Below are positions 1-9,090 of a DNA stretch of 64,000 bases, one piece after another. This DNA is from RDXT01 sp033765305 (GTDB lineage: Bacteria; Bacteroidota; Bacteroidia; J057). The position numbers and the translations under genes are program-made. The stretch lies in NCBI GenBank assembly GCA_033765305.1, contig JANRID010000073.1:87572-151571 (forward strand), written 5' to 3'. Under the pieces are notes generated by a model, which had not been told where the DNA came from, did not search any database, and saw only the letters and a list, made by a program, of their open reading frames with translations. Within the stretch, counting starts at the first letter, position 1, and every line of letters begins with the position of its first letter.

Positions 1-278
1 AGGTGCTGCCCGGCGCGCCGCATGAAGTGCTGCTCGTGCTCGATGCCTCCACCGGCCAGAATGCCATCGCCCAGGCCGAGGCCTTCACCCAGGCTACCCA
101 GGTCAGCGCCCTCGCCCTCACCAAGCTCGACGGCACCGCCAAAGGCGGCGTGGTGATCGGCGTCTCCGATCAGTTCCGCGTGCCGGTCAAGTTCATCGGG
201 GTAGGGGAGGGCATGGAAGACCTCCAGGTCTTCGACCCCAGCGCCTTTGTGGAGTCGCTGTTTAAAAAAGTGGAGTAA
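1..278 (+). CDS. ftsY: Signal recognition particle receptor FtsY, C-terminal part
   Basis: The last 91 codons of the SRP receptor GTPase, whose start lies before the window; the reading frame begins at base 3. FtsY docks ribosome-nascent chain-SRP complexes at the inner membrane and hydrolyses GTP with Ffh. The visible part is the end of the NG domain: the DASTGQNA closing-loop segment near the start, the G4 element TKLDGTAKGG in the middle, and the G5 region PVKFIGVGEGMEDL followed by the usual short C-terminus ending in LFKK. Only the G1 to G3 motifs are missing because of the window edge. Next gene rimO follows after about 50 bases on the same strand, an order common in Bacteroidota. Confidence 0.95.
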   Translation, partial: VLPGAPHEVLLVLDASTGQNAIAQAEAFTQATQVSALALTKLDGTAKGGVVIGVSDQFRVPVKFIGVGEGMEDLQVFDPSAFVESLFKKVE

Positions 279-330
279 AAACGCATAGGCACCTGTCCGG
301 GCCTGCCTGATTCAACGCCTTTCCTGATCC

Positions 331-1668
331 ATGCGCACCAAACCGAATGCTGCTCCCCCCGCGCGCACCGCGCCGGTCCATATCGTTACCCTCGGCTGCT
401 CCAAAAATCAGGTGGACTCCGAGGTGCTGCTCGCCCAGCTTCAGGGCAGCGGCCTCCAGGCCGCGCACCGCGATGCCCCCGCCGAAGGCGGCATCGTGGT
501 CATCAATACCTGCGGCTTCATCGACCGCGCCAAGGAGGAATCTGTCAACACCATCCTCGAATATGTGGACCGGAAAGAGCAGGGACTGGTAGATAAAGTC
601 GTCGTAACCGGCTGTCTGTCAGCTCGCTACAAAGACGATCTCATGGCCGAGATCCCCGAAGTGGATGCCTGGTTCGGCAATCACCTCGATCTGCCCCAGC
701 TCGCTGCCTACCTCGGCGCCGACTACAGGCACGAGCTCGTCGGCGAGCGCCGCAACACCCAGGAAGGGCATTTTGCCTACCTCAAAATCGCCGAAGGCTG
801 CAACCGCCCGTGCAGCTTCTGCGCCATTCCCCTCATGCGCGGCAAGCACCAGTCCCGCAGCATCGAGTTTCTGGTGGAGGAAGCCCGTCACCTCGTGTCC
901 CGGGGCGTCCGGGAGCTGATGCTCATCGCCCAGGATCTCACCTACTACGGCATCGATCTCTACGGCAAGCGCCGCCTCGCCGATCTGCTCCACGCCCTTG
1001 CAGATATCGAAGGCCTGCGCTGGATCCGCCTGCATTACGCCTATCCCTCCGGATTCCCGCTCGAAATCCTGCCGGTCATCCGCGAGCGCGACAATATCTG
1101 CAGCTACCTCGACATTCCCTTGCAGCATATCTCCGACCATATGCTCAAAACCATGCGCCGCGGCATCAGCCGCAGCCGCACGGAGGAACTGGTGGCCCGC
1201 ATCCGCGAGGAGGTGCCCGGCATCGCCCTGCGCACGACCCTGCTCATCGGCCACCCCGGCGAGCGGCCCGAAGACCATGCGGAATTGCTGGAATTCATCG
1301 CCGCCGCCCGCTTCGACCGCCTGGGCGTATTCACCTATTCCCACGAGGAAAATACCTACGCCGGCGACCGCATGGCCGATGAGGTGCCCGAAGCGGTGAA
1401 AATGGCCCGCCGCAATGAGGTCATGGAGCTGCAGCAGGAAATTTCCCTCGAACTCAACCGCGCCCGCATCGGGCAGGAGCTGACCGTTGTCGTGGACCGC
1501 GAAGAGGCGGGCTTCTGGGTGGGCCGCACCGAATACGATTCCTACGAAGTGGACAACGAGGTAATCCTGCACAGCGCGCAGCCCCTGCGCGTGGGGGCAT
1601 TTTACCACGCCCGCATCACCGATGCCATGGAGTACGATCTGGTCGGCGAGGTGCTCCGGGCGGAATGA
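331..1668 (+). CDS. rimO: Ribosomal protein S12 methylthiotransferase RimO
   Basis: A 445-residue radical SAM enzyme that methylthiolates the conserved aspartate of ribosomal protein S12. The N-terminal UPF0004 domain starts with VTLGCSKNQVDSE and supplies three auxiliary-cluster cysteines (about C23, C61, C95). The radical SAM motif CNRPCSFC places C157, C161 and C164, and a TRAM domain occupies roughly the last 65 residues. The LGCSKNQVDSE signature and the short linker distinguish RimO from the related tRNA enzyme MiaB. Length is normal for the family. It follows ftsY closely and probably shares its transcript; the next gene converges on it. Confidence 0.96.
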   Translation: MRTKPNAAPPARTAPVHIVTLGCSKNQVDSEVLLAQLQGSGLQAAHRDAPAEGGIVVINTCGFIDRAKEESVNTILEYVDRKEQGLVDKVVVTGCLSARYKDDLMAEIPEVDAWFGNHLDLPQLAAYLGADYRHELVGERRNTQEGHFAYLKIAEGCNRPCSFCAIPLMRGKHQSRSIEFLVEEARHLVSRGVRELMLIAQDLTYYGIDLYGKRRLADLLHALADIEGLRWIRLHYAYPSGFPLEILPVIRERDNICSYLDIPLQHISDHMLKTMRRGISRSRTEELVARIREEVPGIALRTTLLIGHPGERPEDHAELLEFIAAARFDRLGVFTYSHEENTYAGDRMADEVPEAVKMARRNEVMELQQEISLELNRARIGQELTVVVDREEAGFWVGRTEYDSYEVDNEVILHSAQPLRVGAFYHARITDAMEYDLVGEVLRAE

Positions 1669-1691
1669 AAAAACCCTGCCGGACGGCAGGG
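1668..1691 (-). terminator. Intrinsic terminator for the minus-strand MCE-protein transcript
   Basis: A perfect seven-base stem CCCTGCC/GGCAGGG with a four-base loop (1674-1691) has a run of six A just before it on the plus strand, so on the minus strand the hairpin is followed by a T-run. This fits termination of the leftward transcript that contains the MCE gene. It abuts the rimO stop codon, so it may also protect rimO mRNA, but there is no T-run on the plus side. Confidence 0.75.
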
Positions 1692-1831
1692 CAGAAAGGT
1701 ACGATACCGGCACAGCAGCCGGCGGATTCACAACCGCCTGGATGTCACAGGCTTCAGCAAACAGGGCGCACGTTTGGGCTTGCAGATGCAATACCTACGA
1801 ATCCTGTAGCCTGCTGGATGGGAGTCCGCAG

Positions 1832-2815
1832 TTATTTTTCTGCATCCCGGTCCCGCTTCCGGCGGAATCCGACGATGATTTTTTCCTCGTGTACCTGCTG
1901 AAGCACTGCGTTGAGGCGGATGAGCGATTCATCCAGCCGGTCGGCGAAGGCGGGGTCGCTGAGCATGCGTCCGGCCAGCCCTTCAGGCGACTCCAGGGCC
2001 CGGAGCAGGGTTCGGGCGTCCGTGAGCGAAGCTTTAAAGAGGGGGATGAGCGCTGCGGCCTCGCCGGCCAGGCTGTCGGCGCGCGGCAGGAGGCCCGTTT
2101 CCGCTTCCGCCGTCAGGCGGTCCAGCCGCAGGAGCAGGGGCTCGGAGGCAGCCATCAGGCGGCTGGTCGTTTCGAGGGTGCTGTCGAGGCGGGCCGTCAG
2201 GGCGGGCACATCGAGCTGCGAAAGGGTTTTCCGCGCGCTTTGCATCAGACTGCGGGTATCGTCCAGCAGCGGTTCGAGCGGCACGGACTCCATCCGGGCC
2301 ATCAGCCGGCTGAGCCCGCGGGTGATGGTGTCCATGCGCTGGAGCAGCAGGGTAATCTGCTGCGCGTCGGCTTGTTTCATTGCCTCTCCGATCTGCGAGA
2401 AGGAAGAGGCAAAGTCGAGGGAAATGCTGCCCGGCAGTTCGGCGCCTTCCGGCAGTGCCGGGGCGGCAGACGGGCCGGGCGTGAGCAGGATCTGCTTGCC
2501 GCTCATCAGCTCCTTGATCTGGATTTCGGCTGTCGCGCCTTCGTGCAGCACCATGCTGCGGTCGATGGCGATCTCCACCCGCACCGCCTCGGCGCTGGCC
2601 TGAATATCAGTGACCCGGCCGGTCTGGTAGCCGCGGACATTCACCGGATCGCCTTCGAGCAGGCCGTTGACATTGTCGAAGCGGATAAAATACCGGGCTT
2701 CTTCGGAGGCGAAGGGCTGCAGCCTGCGCCCCCAGGCGATGAGCAGGTAGGCGCCGAGGATGGCGCCCATGACCGTCAGGCCGACTTTGAGGATGCGGGA
2801 AGTATTGGGGTCCAA
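1832..2815 (-). CDS. MlaD/MCE-family lipid transport protein
   Basis: A 327-residue protein with one N-terminal membrane anchor (about residues 9-27) followed by a single MCE domain (about 38-115, with FDNVNGLLEGDPVNVRGYQ and the GKQILLTPG end). MCE proteins form hexameric rings that carry phospholipids between membranes with an ABC transporter (MlaFEDB type). The rest (about 140-327) is predicted helical and coiled, typical of longer Bacteroidota MCE proteins. Its usual partners, the MlaE permease and MlaF ATPase, are not adjacent; upstream lies a cobalamin adenosyltransferase gene 37 bases away, so the two are likely cotranscribed without an obvious functional link. Confidence 0.88.
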   Translation of the reverse strand: MDPNTSRILKVGLTVMGAILGAYLLIAWGRRLQPFASEEARYFIRFDNVNGLLEGDPVNVRGYQTGRVTDIQASAEAVRVEIAIDRSMVLHEGATAEIQIKELMSGKQILLTPGPSAAPALPEGAELPGSISLDFASSFSQIGEAMKQADAQQITLLLQRMDTITRGLSRLMARMESVPLEPLLDDTRSLMQSARKTLSQLDVPALTARLDSTLETTSRLMAASEPLLLRLDRLTAEAETGLLPRADSLAGEAAALIPLFKASLTDARTLLRALESPEGLAGRMLSDPAFADRLDESLIRLNAVLQQVHEEKIIVGFRRKRDRDAEK

Positions 2816-2852
2816 GGGCGTAGAATCAGGTGCAAGGCATACGCAGGAGCGG

Positions 2853-3398
2853 TCAGGCAGGTTTCCACAGCACCTCTTCGGCGCCGTTGCGGTGGCTCAT
2901 CAGCCGGCTGAACACGAAGAGCCAGTCGGAGAGGCGGTTCAGATACTGGAGGATGGCGGGATCCTGTGGCACCGCCTCGTGGAGGGAGGTGACGCAGCGC
3001 TCGGCGCGGCGGCAGATGCAGCGGGCCAGATGGGCGGCGGAATTGGCCGGGTGTCCGCCCGGCAGCACGAAGTTGCGCAGCGGCGGCAGCTCCGTCTCCA
3101 TCAGGTCGATGGAGTGCTCCAGCGCTTCCGTAGCGCCGGCAGGCAGGCCCGGCAGTTCGAAATGCGAACGCTCCGGATCATTGGCCAGCACGGCGCCGAT
3201 CGCGAACAGATGGTGCTGAATCTCCCGGATCAGGGGGATAAATGCTTCAGTGCCAGGCTGGTCCGAGAGCCAGCCCAGGGCGGAGTTCAGTTCGTCCACC
3301 GTGCCGTAGGCTTCGATCCGGTCGTGGTGCTTGGGCACGCGGGTGCCGCCGAGCAGCGCAGTTTCTCCTTCGTCTCCTTTTCGGGTATAAATTTTCAT
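2853..3398 (-). CDS. pduO: Cob(I)alamin adenosyltransferase, PduO/MMAB type
   Basis: A 181-residue ATP:corrinoid adenosyltransferase that makes adenosylcobalamin, the coenzyme of methylmalonyl-CoA mutase and similar enzymes. The N-terminus has the family ATP-binding signature TRKGDEGETALLGG (residues 5-18), followed by the helical bundle with VDELNSALGW, the SAAHLARCICRRAER segment and the QYLNRLSDWLFVFSR end motif. Length and order of motifs match trimeric PduO-type enzymes rather than the CobA or EutT types. It sits between a lipoprotein gene upstream and the MCE gene downstream on the minus strand. The symbol pduO denotes the family; mmaB or yvqK are used for the same enzyme. Confidence 0.94.
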   Translation of the reverse strand: MKIYTRKGDEGETALLGGTRVPKHHDRIEAYGTVDELNSALGWLSDQPGTEAFIPLIREIQHHLFAIGAVLANDPERSHFELPGLPAGATEALEHSIDLMETELPPLRNFVLPGGHPANSAAHLARCICRRAERCVTSLHEAVPQDPAILQYLNRLSDWLFVFSRLMSHRNGAEEVLWKPA

Positions 3399-3447
3399 CT
3401 GCGGAATGCGCTAAGGTGCGGAAAACAGGCGGCTGGTACGCGGGGGC

Positions 3448-4011
3448 TCAGTCGCCTGCGGGATCGCCCGATCCTGCGTCCACAAAATTGACCGTAATCC
3501 CCTTCTTATCCTCATGCAGGCGGAGAATAATTTCCATGTCGGGGGTCAGTTTGCCCGGGCTTTCCCAGGAGTATGCGCCGTAGCGCCCGCTGGCCACCCC
3601 GTACCGCTGGTTGAAATGTGCCACCAGCTCGCTGTACAGCCGTGCTGTCTCAACCTCGTCCTCCATCAGAATGTTTGCCACGATGGAGGCCAGCCCGCTG
3701 GGATTGGCCGGGTCTTTAAGATAATTGGCATAATAGTCGAGCAGCAGCAGCGATCCTTCCGACAGCTGCACCACATAGGATGCGCCCAGGCGGTCCTGAT
3801 AGCGGAGCGAGGCTGCCGGCTCGCGGGCAACGGCTGTTTCTACCGGCTCGCCCAGGTATAAGCCCCGGAACGTGCTGCTGTCGTCGCGGAATACCTCGTA
3901 AAACAGGTCGCTTTGCGCATACTCCTGGCTTCTGCAGCCTGGCAGCACCGCACTCCAGGCCAGCAGCAGCAGGACCAGGGTACGGAGCCGGATGCCGGAA
4001 CGGGCTGCCAT
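3448..4011 (-). CDS. Hypothetical lipoprotein
   Basis: A 187-residue protein not matched to a known family. It has a basic N-terminus, a hydrophobic stretch and a lipobox ending at C26 (AVLPGC), so it should be lipidated. The mature part mixes helices and strands, with a PANPSGLASIVANILMEDEVE helix region and a C-terminal strand segment ending in an acidic tail. Seven bases separate its start from the end of the upstream coiled-coil membrane protein, so the two genes form one minus-strand transcript, which may continue into the adenosyltransferase gene. No catalytic motif is visible. Confidence 0.72.
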   Translation of the reverse strand: MAARSGIRLRTLVLLLLAWSAVLPGCRSQEYAQSDLFYEVFRDDSSTFRGLYLGEPVETAVAREPAASLRYQDRLGASYVVQLSEGSLLLLDYYANYLKDPANPSGLASIVANILMEDEVETARLYSELVAHFNQRYGVASGRYGAYSWESPGKLTPDMEIILRLHEDKKGITVNFVDAGSGDPAGD

Positions 4012-4017
4012 CAGGTC

Positions 4018-4995
4018 TCAGCGTTGGACAAAAAAGGAAGTATTGCCGATCAGTTGGGTCTGGCCCGATTCCCCGTCCTCGCAGATGACGCTGACGTTGT
4101 AGTTGCCGGCCTGAAACTCGGTCTGGGTAAATTCGAGGCAGGGCTGCGGCGTCGTGCCGGGCTCATACGGCAGCGTCGCGCGGGCGCTGTACACCGATTC
4201 GCGCCCGGCGTAGAAAAACCGCCCCGACTGCCCGAGGGTATTGGTGCAGACCTTGCCGCTGGGATCGACCACCAGCAGATAAAACCGCTTCTGGCCTTGT
4301 TTGACCGCCTCATTCGCGACCATGTCGAAGCACAGTTCGAGTTTGGTCAGGTCTTTCTGCGAAACGCGGAACTTGTTGAAGTTCCCTTTCTGGAAAGGAG
4401 CCTTGAAATTGAAGTTGTCGGCCTTGATCTGCGGAAGCACGCCGGCAGCGGGTGCCGTGCCGCGGGTATTCTGGCAATTGTCCAGGGCAAAGCGGATCTG
4501 GTCGCGTTCGCCGGTCATGGATGTCAGCAGGCTGTCGCGCCGCTCGATGGCAAATACCAGGCTGTCCACCGTCTGGGTCAGTCCGGAATTGTCCACCACC
4601 AGCTGGTTGATTTCGATTTTATACGCTTCGAGCAGCTCGGTCCGGGCGCCGGCCAGCTTGCCGCGCAGCTCGTTGATCGTAGACTGGTCGGCTTTGCCCT
4701 GGCGCTCGAGCTCTTCGAGCTGTTTCTCCAGGAAATTGATGCGGTCGTATTTCTCGTCCAGCAGCGACTTGATGTCGGTAATTTCGCGCTCCCGGGAGTC
4801 CAGCACCACTTCGAGCTCCATGACGGTGCCTTCCAGATCGAGGATTTCCTTGGTCACATCATCCACCGTGAGCGTCTCGGACGGGGGCTTCCGGGCGTTT
4901 GAAAGGGTGTTGATGATGAAAAATGCCGCAACGGAGGCAACTGCGAGACCCAGCAGAATGAGCAGGTTCTTCCGTTGTTTAGATTCTGGTTTCAT
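4018..4995 (-). CDS. Membrane-anchored coiled-coil protein of unknown function
   Basis: A 325-residue protein with a basic start, one transmembrane helix (about residues 10-28), a long coiled coil rich in leucine heptads and charged residues (about 45-165, e.g. INFLEKQLEELERQGK) and a C-terminal strand-rich domain (about 195-325) ending close to the stop. The topology implies a periplasmic coiled coil presenting the globular end. It resembles uncharacterised Bacteroidota membrane proteins; no enzyme motif was recognised. It starts downstream of the terminator of the WD40 gene, so it opens a new minus-strand operon with the lipoprotein gene that follows. Confidence 0.72.
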   Translation of the reverse strand: MKPESKQRKNLLILLGLAVASVAAFFIINTLSNARKPPSETLTVDDVTKEILDLEGTVMELEVVLDSREREITDIKSLLDEKYDRINFLEKQLEELERQGKADQSTINELRGKLAGARTELLEAYKIEINQLVVDNSGLTQTVDSLVFAIERRDSLLTSMTGERDQIRFALDNCQNTRGTAPAAGVLPQIKADNFNFKAPFQKGNFNKFRVSQKDLTKLELCFDMVANEAVKQGQKRFYLLVVDPSGKVCTNTLGQSGRFFYAGRESVYSARATLPYEPGTTPQPCLEFTQTEFQAGNYNVSVICEDGESGQTQLIGNTSFFVQR

Positions 4996-5025
4996 ATCGT
5001 ACGTCGATCGCAGTGCAATATATGC

Positions 5026-5047
5026 AAAAAAAACGCCAGTTTTGGCG
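5026..5047 (-). terminator. Intrinsic terminator after the CHAT/WD40 operon
   Basis: On the minus strand a five-base stem CGCCA/TGGCG with a four-base loop is followed by eight consecutive T. It lies 33 bases beyond the stop codon of the 1330-residue WD40 protein and closes the two-gene operon, separating it from the coiled-coil protein gene. Confidence 0.72.
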
Positions 5048-5079
5048 GTTGACGCAGGGGAAACCGAAATAAGGCAGGC

Positions 5080-8000
5080 TCAGTAGCGGCTGAGGGCATA
5101 CAGATGCACGCGGTGGCGGCCGCTGCTGCCGCGCACAGCTGCCAGGATGCGCTCGCCGTCCGGCGTAAAGGCTGCTGCCCGCACAGCAAAGTCGAATCCG
5201 AGCTGCAGCACGGTCTCCCGCGCTGCGTTCCATACCCGGATGCTCCGGTCGTAGGATGCGCTGAGCAGATACTGCCCGTCCGGAGAAAAGGCCACCTGGC
5301 TCACCCAGTCGCTGTGCCCGCTCAGGGTGTAGAGCGGCTGCACCGGCGTCCGCTGGAGGCCGAAGACCTGAATGCCCGGATTCCGGCTCCCGGCAGCCAG
5401 CCGCTTGCCGTCGGGCGAAAACGCAATGCTCAGCACGACCGAGCGCACCGGCACACGGGTCTGCAGCTGGCCGTCGAGGCTGTAGATCCGGATCCAGCCG
5501 TCCTCGCTGCCGGCTGCGATGCGCCCGCCGGACGGGTCGAAGGCCAGGCTCGTAAGGGCGCCGCCCGCGTCGCGGACGGTGCTGAGCAGCCGGCCCTCCG
5601 GCACGCTCCAGAGATACAGCACCCGGTCGTCGCCGCCCGCCGCCAGCAGGCGGCCGTCGCGGGAGAAGGCCAGCGTGCGGATGGCTCCGCGCGCCTGCGC
5701 AAACGTGCGCTGCAGCGCGCCGTCCACGCTCCATACCCGCACCAGGCTGTCGGCGCAGCCGGTCGCGATGAGCCTCGAATCCGGCGCAAACCCCAGCGCA
5801 TAGACGGCGGCCGGATGCCGCAGCGCGTTCCGCATCTGCTCGCCCCCGGGCCCGGCGAGCTGCACCATGCCGCTGGCCATGCCTACCGCCAGATACGACC
5901 CGTCCGGCGAGGCGGCTACCGCCTCGGCTTCCGTCCGCATGGCCGCCAGTGCTGCCGCAGGCAGTTCGTCGGCACGCCAGGTTTCTGCCGGGCAGCGGCG
6001 CCCGGGCAGGGAGGCAGGCACGCAGGCGCCGCTCCGGTCGATGAGGTAGGATACGCCCCACCGGCTCACCCGCGCATATGCGCCCTCGAAGGGCGCGGCC
6101 CGCTCGAACCGCTGGCCGGGAAAGGCTTCCGCACCGCTGAAATCCGCATACAAATAGGTGCCGTTCTGCGAAACCACCGCCAGGGGGCGCTGGCCCGCCG
6201 GGGTCTTGCGGCGGTCTTCAGGCTCCGGAGCGGCATCGTAGCGCGGCGGCAGCACCCATTGGCCCTCCGGACCGATCAGGCCCCAGCGCCCTCCGGACTG
6301 CACGGCGGCTGTTCCCTGCCGGAAATCCCCGGCCGCTTCGTATGCCGGCCGGATGAGCATCCGCAGCGATCCGTCGATGTAGCCCCAGGCGCCGCCGGTG
6401 CGCACCGCTGCCCTGCCCTCCGAGAAGGGCTTGGCCTGGTCGAACAGCTGCTCCTGCAGGGTGCCCGCCTCGTCGATATAGCCGTACTTGCCGCCCCGCT
6501 TCACCAGGGCCCATCCTTCGGAAAAATCGCTGATGTACAGCAGGTCCTCCGGAGCATTGGAAATGCCCTCGGGCGCCTCGTCGCTCACCAGGGCCGGCTC
6601 CGCTGCCGGCGCCTGCCCGTCGAGGACCTGCAGGATGCGGTCCAGCCCTCTCCGGGCAGTCTCGTCCACATTGCCGCGGGTTGCCAGCTCATCCACCCGC
6701 GGGCGCAGCGCCTCGCGGCTGGCAAGAAAGGCGGTGGTGTCCAGCCGCCGGATCCGGTCCAGCCGCTCCACTGCCAGGCTGAACTTGTTGGCCTGCTCGT
6801 TTCCCTGGGTACGCAGGCCCTTTTCCGCCAGGATCATAGCTTCGGCATACAGGGCCTGCGGCGGGGGCGCATCGGCCTGTGCCGCCGCACGGAAGGCGGC
6901 CTCCGCCTTGACGGCTTCCTGGGCTGCGGCGAGCAGCAGCCCCTCGTTGAACCGTGCGTGCGAGGCGATCCGTTCGAGTTCGCGCCGGCCCTGCGCCGAC
7001 TGGCTGCTGTCTGCGCCGAACGACTCGGCTGCCAGGGCGATCTGGTCGAAGCGCTGAAGTGCGCCTGCGCTGTCGCCCGTCTGCCAGCGGATCCAGGCCA
7101 GGTTGTAGTCGGGAGCCAGATAGGCACGGCGGCCCAGCTGCTCGCGCAGGGCTGCCGACTGCTCCAGCAGGCTTCGGGCCTCCTCGTACTGGCCGGCTTC
7201 TGCCAGGCGTGCGCCGGCCATGTTGAAAAACCGCATGCGCTCCTGCCGGGTGGAGAGAAAGTAGCGCTCGCCCCCGAAGTTGTACAGCCGGGTGATCCGG
7301 GCCAGATCCAGGGTGGCCAGCAGCAGCAGGGTGCAGAGCACCGCCAGGGCGCCCCGCGCCCAGGTTCGCAGGCCCAGGGCGGGAATGCCCTGCCAGAACA
7401 GCGCCTGCCGGAGCCAGCCCGGCCACACCCAGCCCAAGCCTGGCAGCGGAGCCTGCGCCAGGTACCGGATCAGCGTTTCGTCGTGGATCTCGTGGTTGAG
7501 GGCGTAATCCTGTGCCCTGAGCATCAGCCTGAGCCGCTGAACGAGCCGCCCGGAGAGCTGTGCCTCCTGCGCAGCTACGCGCAGGCGGTGCTCTTCGGCG
7601 GCGTAGGATCCGGCCGGCGGCGGCGACTGCCGCACGACGCGCAGAATGGTTTCCCGCGCCAGGCGGAGCCCCTCGGGATCCAGTTCATCCACCAGCCGCA
7701 GGCGGATGTCCTCCGGAATAAGCCCTTCCTGAAACCACGGCAGGCTGATCAGCTTGAAGAGCCGCTGCGGCTCGATCAGGAGCTGGCTGCTGCGTTCGCC
7801 GAAGGCTTCGCCCAGGGCCAGGGTCAGGTTCCAGGACAGCTCCGGGTATACGGCACAGGCGCAGAGCCAGTGGTATTCGGCCTGTCCGCTGAAGGGCGAG
7901 CGGACGAGCGCGCCGCGCTCGGTGCGCGAGTCGAAGTATCCCTGCAGCGCAAGCTCAGGCTGCGGGCCTTCAGTATCCGGGAGTTCCGGGTACGGATTCT

Positions 8001-9072
8001 GGAGAATCCAGTGCTGAGGCGGCGGGGCGGCACCGCCTTCGAGCAGGGCCGGCAGCAGGGCAAAGGCTTCGGCCGTGGTCGGCAGCACGCTGAACAGGCT
8101 GCCGAGCTCCTGCTCGTGCCGGCCCCAGCGGGCCGGATTGCGCGGCGTAGCAAGCACCCGCACCGGCCATTGGGCAAATACGCTCGTCCAGCCTGAACGC
8201 TCATCGGTCACCGGATCGAATAGCGCCTCGCCTGTGCCGATCAGGATCAGCCGGGCATCCGGATGCTGGCGGGCCAGCGTATCCAGATACACCTCCGATT
8301 CGAAGCGGGTGTGCCAGCAGATCCTGGGGTCGCCTTCGTAGAAATAGCGGGTCACCGGAACGGCCTGCCGGCCCAGTTCGAGCACCAGCTGGTCGAAGAG
8401 CATCGTCTGGTGATCGCGGGGACTGCGCTGTTCGATGAGCACGAGGTATCCCGGCGCGTCTGCTGCAGCTGCCTGCTGGAGCTGCCGTGCCGCCTCCTGA
8501 AACCGGGCTTCCGAGTACAGCGGGGCTCCGTTTCCAGGCTGCGGCTGCCAGACCAGCGGCGGGTGCAGCGCCCGCTCCTGGCGCAGGATGTAGGACCGTC
8601 GCTGCTTCCGGTACACATCGTAAAACCAGAAAGCGGTGAACATCAGGAAAATCAGTGCCAGCTTGAGGACAAATCCGTACTGCTGGTACCAGTCGGCCTT
8701 CAGGTGGTTCAGATCTTCATAGACAGGCGGTGCAGGCTCCAGGGTCCGGGAATCGAAGAGCAGCCAGGGGCCGGAGGCAGCGGCGGGCGGCGGCTGCTTC
8801 CGGGGCGGCACCGGGTCCTGCGCAGCGGTGGAGGCATTCCCGGAGCCCAGCATGCAGTTCCAGACTGCGGCCACGCTGGCCTGCTGCCTGCCTGCGAGGA
8901 GGTCGAGATAGCAGTCCATCGCCCGGATGCCTGCCCAGCCGAAGGCAGCTGTGAGCAGCAGCTGCAGCAGCAGGTAAAACCGGCGCCGCACCAGCAGGCG
9001 CGCAAGCCAGTGCTGCCTGGGAGGCGCAGCGGCTGCCGGGCTGGGAGGGGAGTTCGGAGTCATGCGGAGCAC
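5080..9072 (-). CDS. Giant membrane protein with WG repeats and a seven-bladed WD40 propeller, partner of CHAT protein
   Basis: A 1330-residue multi-domain protein. Seen in order: proline/alanine-rich start; transmembrane helix about 31-49; second helix about 134-151; an alpha/beta Rossmann-like region about 208-345 (strands YLVLIEQ, ARLILIGTGEALFD, VRVLATP); a helical middle; a third helix about 570-590; TPR-like helices about 600-790; three WG repeats about 850-945 (each with a WGYID/YGYID/WGLIG core); and seven WD40 blades from about 1037 to the end, with repeated SPDG or SRDG turns and VRVW/IRVW ends. Seven blades make a closed propeller. The start follows the CHAT gene stop by 18 bases, so they are cotranscribed. 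The architecture suggests a membrane-bound sensor or scaffold for the CHAT protease; that role is inferred. Confidence 0.85.
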   Translation of the reverse strand: MLRMTPNSPPSPAAAAPPRQHWLARLLVRRRFYLLLQLLLTAAFGWAGIRAMDCYLDLLAGRQQASVAAVWNCMLGSGNASTAAQDPVPPRKQPPPAAASGPWLLFDSRTLEPAPPVYEDLNHLKADWYQQYGFVLKLALIFLMFTAFWFYDVYRKQRRSYILRQERALHPPLVWQPQPGNGAPLYSEARFQEAARQLQQAAAADAPGYLVLIEQRSPRDHQTMLFDQLVLELGRQAVPVTRYFYEGDPRICWHTRFESEVYLDTLARQHPDARLILIGTGEALFDPVTDERSGWTSVFAQWPVRVLATPRNPARWGRHEQELGSLFSVLPTTAEAFALLPALLEGGAAPPPQHWILQNPYPELPDTEGPQPELALQGYFDSRTERGALVRSPFSGQAEYHWLCACAVYPELSWNLTLALGEAFGERSSQLLIEPQRLFKLISLPWFQEGLIPEDIRLRLVDELDPEGLRLARETILRVVRQSPPPAGSYAAEEHRLRVAAQEAQLSGRLVQRLRLMLRAQDYALNHEIHDETLIRYLAQAPLPGLGWVWPGWLRQALFWQGIPALGLRTWARGALAVLCTLLLLATLDLARITRLYNFGGERYFLSTRQERMRFFNMAGARLAEAGQYEEARSLLEQSAALREQLGRRAYLAPDYNLAWIRWQTGDSAGALQRFDQIALAAESFGADSSQSAQGRRELERIASHARFNEGLLLAAAQEAVKAEAAFRAAAQADAPPPQALYAEAMILAEKGLRTQGNEQANKFSLAVERLDRIRRLDTTAFLASREALRPRVDELATRGNVDETARRGLDRILQVLDGQAPAAEPALVSDEAPEGISNAPEDLLYISDFSEGWALVKRGGKYGYIDEAGTLQEQLFDQAKPFSEGRAAVRTGGAWGYIDGSLRMLIRPAYEAAGDFRQGTAAVQSGGRWGLIGPEGQWVLPPRYDAAPEPEDRRKTPAGQRPLAVVSQNGTYLYADFSGAEAFPGQRFERAAPFEGAYARVSRWGVSYLIDRSGACVPASLPGRRCPAETWRADELPAAALAAMRTEAEAVAASPDGSYLAVGMASGMVQLAGPGGEQMRNALRHPAAVYALGFAPDSRLIATGCADSLVRVWSVDGALQRTFAQARGAIRTLAFSRDGRLLAAGGDDRVLYLWSVPEGRLLSTVRDAGGALTSLAFDPSGGRIAAGSEDGWIRIYSLDGQLQTRVPVRSVVLSIAFSPDGKRLAAGSRNPGIQVFGLQRTPVQPLYTLSGHSDWVSQVAFSPDGQYLLSASYDRSIRVWNAARETVLQLGFDFAVRAAAFTPDGERILAAVRGSSGRHRVHLYALSRY

Positions 9073-9090
9073 AGGGTCATCGGTCCGGGA

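Noticed and set aside
619..1791. A 390-codon frame on the minus strand antisense to rimO
   Set aside because: It lies opposite a confident gene, has no recognisable domain or promoter, and is explained by GC-rich codon bias.
5104..8196. A 1030-codon plus-strand frame opposite the WD40/WG membrane protein
   Set aside because: The minus-strand protein has clear WD40 and WG repeats; the plus frame is only a shadow of the GC-rich code.
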